Position numbers and translations under genes: made by a program
Notes under the pieces: model-generated
Seen by the model: only the letters and a program-made list of their open reading frames with translations
The model's database searches: none
Told to the model about the DNA's origin: nothing
NCBI GenBank assembly: GCA_900319615.1
Contig: ONPE01000088.1
Span: 1 to 6,472, forward strand
Reading direction: 5' to 3'
Length of the DNA stretch: 6,472 bases
From: an uncultured Eubacteriales bacterium
GTDB lineage: Bacteria; Bacillota; Clostridia; Oscillospirales; Acutalibacteraceae
Shown: piece after piece, positions 1 to 4,534 of the stretch
Position numbering within the stretch: position 1 is the first letter of the stretch
Layout of the letters: each line of letters begins with the position of its first letter

Positions 1-148
1 CGGTCTTATGCGTACTATCGAGGCGAACAAGCCCTACAGTCAGCACGCCATCACCATCGAGCAGAAGTACGGCATCAAGCTTGGCGATACGGTCGAGATT
101 TACTACGGCGATGATCTGATCAACACCTCAAAGGTCACGGAATTCTGA
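1..148 (+). CDS. C-terminal 48 residues of an unrecognised protein (5' end outside window)
   Basis: An open frame enters from the left edge (first full codon at base 2) and ends at TGA 146-148. The other two + frames are also open for much of this stretch, but this one has the C/G-ending codon preference (ATC, AAG, GGC, GTC, TAC) of the certain genes in the window, so it is taken as the coding one. The visible tail is soluble and mixed in charge, with KYGIKLGDTVEIYYGDD at about residues 22-38 of the fragment; the alternation there suggests beta strands and a small barrel-like C-terminal domain. I do not recognise the family and assign no function. A hairpin about 50 bases after the stop suggests the transcript ends here, separating it from the iron locus. 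Confidence 0.6.
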   Translation, partial: GLMRTIEANKPYSQHAITIEQKYGIKLGDTVEIYYGDDLINTSKVTEF

Positions 149-199
149 TCAGCTTAACATGGAGGCTCGGTATGCCGGGCTCTCTATGATCGATTCAAA

Positions 200-227
200 A
201 CAGCCGCTGTCTTTTGACGGCGGCTGT
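200..227 (+). terminator. Strong hairpin, probable terminator of the upstream gene
   Basis: ACAGCCGCTGTC (200-211) pairs with GACGGCGGCTGT (216-227) around a TTTT loop, giving 12 pairs including one G-U. The downstream tract (GCTGCTTTAGCTTT) is only moderately T-rich, so termination could be partial. Its position about 50 bases after a stop codon fits a transcript end. Confidence 0.6.
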
Positions 228-462
228 GCTGCTTTAGCTTTCTGCGCCCTTTATTCAGCCTGTTTGCAGTAATGCTGCTACATGGTTGAGCGCCTTACAT
301 TCGCCTGCCGAACTGCGTGCGCATATGCAGTACAGGAAATATGCGCTCTGTTGTTTGATAGGATACCCGATCATGCCTCCTGCAATCGTGATTAACGGAA
401 GCGGATCGTTATGCCGAGAGAGATCGTTAAGCTGTCGCGACTGCCTGCTTTACAATTAGGTA
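228..462. other. Intergenic stretch with no supported gene
   Basis: No frame here has a ribosome binding site followed by a credible protein. The only structures seen are an 8-bp inverted repeat GCGCATAT/ATATGCGC (319-326 and 339-346, 12-base loop) and a direct repeat GATCGTTA at 404-411 and 422-429. Neither has an obvious role. The stretch may hold upstream control sequence for the promoter at 463, or decayed DNA. Confidence 0.5.
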
Positions 463-491
463 TTGACAAACCGGAGAAAAAGGTCTATAAT
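463..491 (+). promoter_or_regulatory. Consensus sigma-70/SigA promoter of the regulator-feo locus
   Basis: The -35 box TTGACA (463-468) and -10 box TATAAT (486-491) both match consensus exactly with the ideal 17-base spacing. The expected start site is near 497-499, inside the first operator, so this strong promoter is well placed to be shut off by a repressor bound there. Confidence 0.9.
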
Positions 492-494
492 ACA

Positions 495-510
495 GTTAGC
501 ATATGATAAC
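495..510. promoter_or_regulatory. Operator 1 (DtxR-type palindrome over the transcription start)
   Basis: GTTAGCATATGATAAC is an 8+8 palindrome with one mismatched pair. It begins three bases after the -10 box and covers the predicted start site. The same sequence recurs with single changes at 568-583 and 961-976, and a DtxR-family gene lies between the last two, so it is most simply read as the binding site of that family. TTAG/CTAA half sites are also found in known DtxR/IdeR boxes. Metal and protein identity are inferred. Confidence 0.85.
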
Positions 511-532
511 CGATATAAACATCTGATCAGTC

Positions 533-557
533 GCATCCGTTGTCGGATGCTTGTTTT
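533..557 (+). terminator. Leader hairpin followed by TTGTTTT, possible attenuator
   Basis: GCATCCG (533-539) pairs perfectly with CGGATGC (544-550) around TTGT, and TTGTTTT follows at once (551-557). This has the form of a small intrinsic terminator within the untranslated leader, between operators 1 and 2 and ahead of every gene of the locus. The stem is only 7 bp, so read-through is likely. It could instead be a transcript-stabilising stem or a scar. Confidence 0.45.
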
Positions 558-567
558 AAGATCGACG

Positions 568-583
568 GTTAGCATTTGCTAAC
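568..583. promoter_or_regulatory. Operator 2 (DtxR-type palindrome)
   Basis: GTTAGCATTTGCTAAC differs from the perfect palindrome GTTAGCATATGCTAAC only at one central base. It lies 19 bases before the regulator's GTG and 73 bases centre-to-centre from operator 1. No convincing promoter of its own is seen, so it may act as an auxiliary site or roadblock. Confidence 0.8.
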
Positions 584-602
584 AACTTGATCGGGTGATA
601 AG

Positions 603-965
603 GTGCGCGGTGTGGATATCGCACGCGAGTTGGGCTTGAAAAAGCCGACTGTATCCGTCGCGCTGAAGCGTATGGAGGATATGAGCCTGGTGGCTTTTGA
701 TCAGGACAGAGGCGTCGTTCTGACAGAGGCGGGGGAGAACCTCGCGCGTGAAGTCACCGGGAGATATGATATCATTTACGGCTTTTTGCTCGATATAGGC
801 GTAGATGAACAAACCGCCCATGAGGACGCCTGCTATATGGAGCACGGTATCAGCGAAAGCTCACTCGAAGCCCTGCAAAAGCTCAGGCGGTTCCTGCACA
901 GCTCCGACTTTGATGCACAAGCTCATCCGAATAAATCAGAAGAAAATTTTTTAACGAATAGTTAG
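603..965 (+). CDS. Short DtxR-family metal-dependent regulator lacking the N-terminal helix
   Basis: Residues 1-45 form most of the winged helix-turn-helix (VDIARELGLKKPTVSVALKR, then a wing ending in LTEAGE). Residues 50-100 match the metal-binding dimerisation domain, and there is no C-terminal SH3 domain, so the protein is MntR-like in length. In the block H73-E-D-A-C77-Y-M-E80-H81, residues C77, E80 and H81 align with the DtxR primary-site ligands C102, E105 and H106. Tyrosines 55 and 59 stand where DtxR has H79 and E83. The usual first helix, which carries ligand M10 in DtxR, is missing: family similarity runs back only to codon 591 (SGDKVRGVDIA), just after an in-frame TGA at 588-590. 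The start is uncertain. GTG 603 has no clear binding site; GTG 612 has AAGGTG six bases upstream. It probably represses its own gene and the feo genes, but it may be a damaged gene. Confidence 0.75.
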   Translation: MRGVDIARELGLKKPTVSVALKRMEDMSLVAFDQDRGVVLTEAGENLAREVTGRYDIIYGFLLDIGVDEQTAHEDACYMEHGISESSLEALQKLRRFLHSSDFDAQAHPNKSEENFLTNS

Positions 966-976
966 CATATACTAAC
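961..976. promoter_or_regulatory. Operator 3, overlapping the regulator stop codon, upstream of feoA1
   Basis: GTTAGCATATACTAAC is the third copy of the palindrome, one base away from the shared consensus. The regulator's TAG stop (963-965) is inside it, and it ends 27 bases before feoA1. It contains TATACT (968-973), a usable -10 box, though the matching -35 position is a poor AT-rich tract. It may therefore control an internal promoter for the feo genes. Confidence 0.8.
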
Positions 977-1003
977 TATCGAAATCAGAGAAGAGGATAT
1001 GTT

Positions 1004-1213
1004 ATGCCGCTCACGCTTGCCGTTATCGGCGAAGAAATCATCATCAAAAGAATAGGCGGTAACGCCGAGGTCAGAGCCCATCTGCAAAATTTAGGCTTTG
1101 TATCCGGCACCGCCGTAACGGTTGTCAGCTCTATGGGCGGCAATCTCATCGTAAAGGTCAAAAATGCGCGTATTGCCATAAGCAAGGAAATGGCGCAGAA
1201 GATATTTATTTGA
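1004..1213 (+). CDS. feoA: FeoA family protein (first copy), ferrous iron transport accessory
   Basis: A 69-residue protein, the normal size for a single FeoA domain: a cytosolic SH3-like beta barrel thought to assist FeoB. Typical family blocks are IKRIGGNAEVRAHLQNLGF (about 14-32) and GGNLIVKVKNARIAISKEMA (about 45-64). The ATG at 1004 has AGAGGA six bases upstream; an ATG at 999 is in another frame. Its TGA stop (1211-1213) overlaps the binding site of the next gene, so the two FeoA genes are probably translationally coupled. Operator 3 upstream points to metal-dependent control. Family assignment is secure; its precise role relative to the second copy is not known from sequence. Confidence 0.93.
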   Translation: MPLTLAVIGEEIIIKRIGGNAEVRAHLQNLGFVSGTAVTVVSSMGGNLIVKVKNARIAISKEMAQKIFI

Positions 1214-1218
1214 GGAGG
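1212..1218 (+). promoter_or_regulatory. Ribosome binding site fixing the start of feoA2
   Basis: GAGGAGG ends six bases before ATG 1225 and overlaps the stop of feoA1. This selects ATG 1225 over the in-frame TTG at 1210, which would lie before and across the site. Confidence 0.9.
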
Positions 1219-1224
1219 TATAGT

Positions 1225-1446
1225 ATGAAAACACTGAGAGAGGTACCGATCGGCAGCTCCTGTAAGGTCAGGAAGCTACACGGCGAGGGCGCAGTCAAGC
1301 GCCGTATCATGGATATGGGCATCACCAAGGGCGTTGAGATCAAGGTGCAAAAGGTTGCTCCGCTCGGCGATCCGATGGAGGTCACTGTCCGCGGCTATCA
1401 ACTCTCGATCCGCAAGGCTGACGCCGCGATGGTAGAGGTAGAATGA
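1225..1446 (+). CDS. feoA: FeoA family protein (second copy), ferrous iron transport accessory
   Basis: A 73-residue single-domain FeoA protein. It shows the classic family sequence more clearly than the first copy: GEGAVKRRIMDMGITKGVEI (about 20-39), then VAPLGDPMEVTVRGYQLSIR (about 44-63) and a final KADA segment. It begins 11 bases after feoA1 with a strong GAGGAGG site and should be co-translated with it. Tandem feoA genes before feoB are common in Firmicutes. The copies are clearly divergent from each other, so this is an old paralog pair, not a recent duplication. It is expected to act at the inner membrane face on FeoB. feoB follows only after a 238-base gap containing a repeat element. 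Confidence 0.95.
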   Translation: MKTLREVPIGSSCKVRKLHGEGAVKRRIMDMGITKGVEIKVQKVAPLGDPMEVTVRGYQLSIRKADAAMVEVE

Positions 1447-1481
1447 CGCGCGCGTCTTTATTCGGCTCTCACAAAAGTCAG

Positions 1482-1501
1482 TTTTACTTTTAAAAGTAAA
1501 A
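1482..1501. repeat. Perfect 20-bp AT-rich palindrome
   Basis: TTTTACTTTTAAAAGTAAAA is an exact 10+10 palindrome, about 35 bases after feoA2. It could fold as an 8-bp stem with a TTAA loop or bind a dimeric protein. It is not related to the GTTAGCAT operators. Its role is unknown. Confidence 0.7.
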
Positions 1502-1539
1502 GAAAATGTCACAAGTGTCAGATCCCACAGAGATTCGCA

Positions 1540-1658
1540 GTCATTGCGAGGGGCTTTAGCCCGCGGTGATCCTTCAATACGGAGCATCGCTTTTTCTGTT
1601 GTTTCAAACGGTATTTACGACCGGGGATCCTAACGGCGAGAAATCGCATCGGAATGAC
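1540..1658. repeat. MITE/REP-like non-coding element between feoA2 and feoB
   Basis: The ends are inverted repeats: GTCATTGCGA (1540-1549) against TCGGAATGAC (1649-1658), matching at 9 of 10 positions. Just inside each end is a small hairpin, GGGCT-TT-AGCCC (1551-1562) and GCGA-GAAA-TCGC (1636-1647). The left end (GTCATTGCGAGGGG followed by a G/C-rich stem) resembles dispersed GTCATTGCGAGG repeats I know from many bacterial genomes. No frame encodes a plausible protein. The 119-bp limits are those of the inverted ends; flanking bases 1520-1539 may belong to it. No clear target-site duplication is seen. Confidence 0.65.
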
Positions 1659-1684
1659 ATTTATAATGAAATGAGGTATTGTAT

Positions 1685-4162
1685 ATGAAAATCACGATTG
1701 CCTTGGCGGGCAACCCGAACAGCGGTAAAACCACCCTGTTCAATGCCCTGACAGGCGCAAATCAGTTCGTCGGCAACTGGCCGGGCGTAACTGTCGAGAA
1801 AAAGGAAGGTAAGCTGAAAAAGCACAGCGACGTGACCGTCACCGACCTGCCGGGTATCTACTCGCTCTCTCCCTACACGATGGAGGAGGTCGTCGCCCGT
1901 AACTATCTGGTCGAAGAGCGCCCCGACGCGATACTCAACATCGTAGACGGCACCAACCTCGAGCGCAACCTTTATCTGACCACGCAGCTCTGCGAGCTCG
2001 GTATCCCGGTAGTCATCGCCATCAACATGATGGACGTTGTAGAGAAAACCGGCGTGAAGATCAACACCGCCGAGCTCAGCCGTCAGTTAGGCTGCAAGGT
2101 CGTCGAGATCTCCGCGTTAAAGGGCAAGGGCGTCCGGGAGTCTGCCGAGGCAGCTATCAAGGCAGCGGAAGAGAAGAAGCCCGTGCCTAAGCACCCCTTC
2201 GACGGCTCTGTAGAGCACGCCATCGCGCATATCGAAGAAGCCTGCGTGCACAATCTGCCCGAGGAGCAGCAGCGCTGGTACGCGGTCAAGATCTTCGAGC
2301 GCGACGATAAGGTCATCGAGAAGCTCACGCTCAGCGAGGCGACACTCGCCCATATCGAGAACGACATCAAGGCTGTTGAAGAAGAATACGACGACGACGC
2401 AGAGTCGATCATCACCAACGAGCGCTATGTTTACATAGGCAAGATAATCAACAGCGTTTATAAGAACAAGCAGAAAAATCAGCTCTCGACCTCCGACAAG
2501 ATCGACAAGGTCGTCACCAACCGCTGGTTGGGTCTGCCGATCTTCATTGTCATCATGTTCCTCGTGTACTATATCTCTATGGTCACCGTCGGTACGGCGG
2601 CTACCGACTGGGTCAACGACGGCGTGTTCGGCGACGGCTATCACCTCTTCGGTATAGGCACCGCAGAATATGAAGAACACTCCGAGGCTATCGGCGTGCT
2701 GACAGGTTCAGCCGAAGCCGCAGGCAACGACGCGGTTCTTGACGCCCTCGACTTTGAGAACGAGAATTATAACCCCGAGGCTGCCGTCAAGTCGGTCAAC
2801 TCCTTTGCTTCAAGCGTTAAGGACGACGATAAATTCACCTACGAGGTGGAGGATGAAGAGACCCTCGAAATCAGCGAAGAGACCTCCACCGGCGAGGACG
2901 TCAAGTCTTCCGCCGAGGTCTTTTCCAAGAACGAGGGTAAGCCCGACGATCCCGCCGAGTTCGGCGTTTGGGTACCCGGTATCCCGGTGATAGTAGGCGG
3001 CTGGCTTGAGGCTGCAAAAGCCCCCGAGTGGCTCTCAGGACTTATCCTCGACGGTATCATCGCCGGCGTAGGCGCGGTACTCGGATTCGTACCGCAGATG
3101 CTGGTGCTGTTCCTCCTGCTCGCGTTCCTCGAGGCGTGCGGCTATATGGCGCGTATCGCCTTTGTGCTCGACCGTATCTTCCGCCGTTTCGGTCTGTCCG
3201 GCAAGAGCTTCATCCCGATCCTGATCGGTACAGGCTGCGGCATCCCCGGTATCATGGCGTCGCGTACCATAGAGAATGAGCGCGACCGCCGCATGACGAT
3301 CATGACGACCACGTTCATCCCCTGCGGTGCAAAAATGCCCTTTATCGCTATGATGTCCGGCGCGATCTTCGGCGGCTCGGCGTGGATAGCGACAGGCTCC
3401 TACTTCCTCGGTATGTTCGCGATCATCGTCTCGGGCATCATGCTCAAGAAGACCAAGCCTTTCGCCGGCGAGCCTGCTCCCTTCGTCATGGAGCTCCCGG
3501 CATATCACTGGCCGACCCTCGGCAACGTGCTCCGCTCGATGTGGGAGCGCGGCTGGTCGTTCATCAAGAAGGCAGGCACCATCATCCTGCTCTCTACCAT
3601 CGTGCTCTGGTTCCTCTCCCGCTTCGGATGGGCAGACGGCACCTTCCGTATGCTTGCCGATGATGAGATCGGCAGCAGTATGCTGGCGGCTGTCGGCAAC
3701 GCGATCGCATGGATCTTCGCGCCTCTCGGCTGGGGCAACTGGCAGGCGGCTGTCGCCTCTATCACAGGCCTTATCGCGAAAGAGAACATCGTCGCGACGA
3801 TGGGCGTTCTCTACGGCGGCGGCGAGCTCAGCACATGGGCTGTGCTGGCGCAGCAGTTCACCGTTGTCACAGGTCTTTCGTTCCTTATCTTCAATCTTTT
3901 GTGCGCACCCTGCTTTGCGGCTATGGGCGCTATCAAGAGAGAGATGAACAGTGCTAAGTGGACGATCTTCGCCATCGCATACGAGTGCCTGTTCGCTTAC
4001 GCTATAGCGCTTATGGTCAACCAGATCGGCGGCGCCTTCAACGGCAGCGTGAACGTGATCGGTCTGATCGTCGCGCTCATCCTGATAGCAGGTATGATAT
4101 TCATGCTCTTCAAGCCGTATAAAGAAGCGAACAAGCTGACTAAGAAAGTCAAGGTGAAATAA
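1685..4162 (+). CDS. feoB: FeoB ferrous iron transporter with an acidic extracytoplasmic insertion
   Basis: An 825-residue Fe2+ uptake protein of the inner membrane. The N-terminal G domain has G1 GNPNSGKT (9-16), G3 DLPG (54-57), G4 NMMD (114-117) and G5 SALKG (143-147). A charged helical, GDI-like segment follows to about 275. The membrane part starts with helix 281-304 and includes the first Gate region, GTGCGIPG (515-522) and FIPCGAKMP (544-552), and the second, AKENIVATMG (around K699) and CAPCFAAMG (740-748). Cys518, Cys547 and the Cys740/Cys743 pair are visible. Residues about 327-426 are an extra, strongly acidic stretch after the first helix. It probably explains much of the excess over the usual 700 or so residues. 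ATG 1685 is chosen because GAGG (1673-1676) lies eight bases away; the in-frame TTG at 1679 is too close. The next gene starts one base after the stop. Confidence 0.97.
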   Translation: MKITIALAGNPNSGKTTLFNALTGANQFVGNWPGVTVEKKEGKLKKHSDVTVTDLPGIYSLSPYTMEEVVARNYLVEERPDAILNIVDGTNLERNLYLTTQLCELGIPVVIAINMMDVVEKTGVKINTAELSRQLGCKVVEISALKGKGVRESAEAAIKAAEEKKPVPKHPFDGSVEHAIAHIEEACVHNLPEEQQRWYAVKIFERDDKVIEKLTLSEATLAHIENDIKAVEEEYDDDAESIITNERYVYIGKIINSVYKNKQKNQLSTSDKIDKVVTNRWLGLPIFIVIMFLVYYISMVTVGTAATDWVNDGVFGDGYHLFGIGTAEYEEHSEAIGVLTGSAEAAGNDAVLDALDFENENYNPEAAVKSVNSFASSVKDDDKFTYEVEDEETLEISEETSTGEDVKSSAEVFSKNEGKPDDPAEFGVWVPGIPVIVGGWLEAAKAPEWLSGLILDGIIAGVGAVLGFVPQMLVLFLLLAFLEACGYMARIAFVLDRIFRRFGLSGKSFIPILIGTGCGIPGIMASRTIENERDRRMTIMTTTFIPCGAKMPFIAMMSGAIFGGSAWIATGSYFLGMFAIIVSGIMLKKTKPFAGEPAPFVMELPAYHWPTLGNVLRSMWERGWSFIKKAGTIILLSTIVLWFLSRFGWADGTFRMLADDEIGSSMLAAVGNAIAWIFAPLGWGNWQAAVASITGLIAKENIVATMGVLYGGGELSTWAVLAQQFTVVTGLSFLIFNLLCAPCFAAMGAIKREMNSAKWTIFAIAYECLFAYAIALMVNQIGGAFNGSVNVIGLIVALILIAGMIFMLFKPYKEANKLTKKVKVK

Positions 4163-4163
4163 T

Positions 4164-4340
4164 ATGTTTGCATGGATCGCCGAAAACATCTGGACGATCA
4201 TCATCTGCGCCGTGCTGATCGCGATAGTCACCGCTATCATCGTCAGCATGGTGAAAAAGAAAAAGCAGGGCAAGTCCGTGGTATGCAACTGCGGCAACTG
4301 CAAAAACTGCGCCATGTCCGGTGCGTGTCATAAACAATAG
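4164..4340 (+). CDS. FeoB-associated Cys-rich membrane protein, 58 residues
   Basis: This small gene begins one base after the feoB stop, with AAGGTGA (4151-4157) inside the end of feoB as its binding site, so it is surely co-translated with feoB. Residues about 4-30 form one membrane helix (WTIIICAVLIAIVTAIIV). A KKKK stretch then marks the cytosolic side, and the tail contains C41-N-C43-G-N-C46-K-N-C49 and C55-H56. This organisation matches the FeoB-associated Cys-rich family of Firmicutes. The cysteine cluster could hold Fe2+ or an Fe-S type centre near the FeoB exit, but the function is inferred from position only. It is too short for many gene finders. Confidence 0.93.
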   Translation: MFAWIAENIWTIIICAVLIAIVTAIIVSMVKKKKQGKSVVCNCGNCKNCAMSGACHKQ

Positions 4341-4356
4341 TATATAATAGTTACCC

Positions 4357-4392
4357 GCGCCGCATATAGGTCAACAAGCCTGTATGCGGCGC
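4357..4392 (+). terminator. Hairpin terminator at the end of the feo operon
   Basis: GCGCCGCATA (4357-4366) pairs perfectly with TATGCGGCGC (4383-4392). Pairing continues inward (TAGG with CCTG, one G-U), leaving a loop of about six to eight bases. The following CCTCTGTTTGCT is only weakly T-rich. It lies 16 bases after the last feo gene and before a new promoter, which supports a terminator role. Confidence 0.75.
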
Positions 4393-4461
4393 CTCTGTTT
4401 GCTCCGGTAATACGATCTTACAACCTTTTTCGTTTAACTGTTGTTCAAAATGATAATTCCT

Positions 4462-4490
4462 TTGACAACAGGCGATATCTCGTGTATTAT
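4462..4490 (+). promoter_or_regulatory. SigA-type promoter of the GH3 gene
   Basis: TTGACA (4462-4467) and TATTAT (4485-4490) are separated by 17 bases. The start site would be near 4497, about 38 bases before the GH3 ATG. No copy of the GTTAGCAT operator is present, so this gene is not expected to be in the iron regulon. Confidence 0.85.
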
Positions 4491-4534
4491 TGTAGCAACA
4501 TCATGATTCAAAACTACTTATCGGAGGCGATCAT

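Noticed and set aside
319..346. Inverted repeat GCGCATAT/ATATGCGC as an operator or terminator
   Set aside because: Only 8 bp with a 12-base loop, no T-run, no nearby promoter or gene; insufficient support.
282..395. 37-codon + strand frame in the upstream intergenic stretch
   Set aside because: No ribosome binding site, no promoter and no recognisable composition; likely chance.
579..845. 88-codon - strand frame opposite the regulator
   Set aside because: The + strand frame shows a winged helix and metal-site motifs; the reverse frame shows nothing recognisable.
1276..1587. 103-codon - strand frame across feoA2 and the repeat
   Set aside because: It covers a clear FeoA gene in antisense and runs into the non-coding repeat; no supporting signals.
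1662..1667. TATAAT just before feoB as a private promoter
   Set aside because: No -35 box is found at 16-18 bases, and the start site would fall on the ribosome binding site.
3035..4315. Long open frame on the - strand (426 codons)
   Set aside because: It lies opposite feoB, which has unmistakable family motifs. The predicted protein is a His/Asp/Arg/Glu-rich string typical of the reverse of GC-ending codons and has no recognisable domain.
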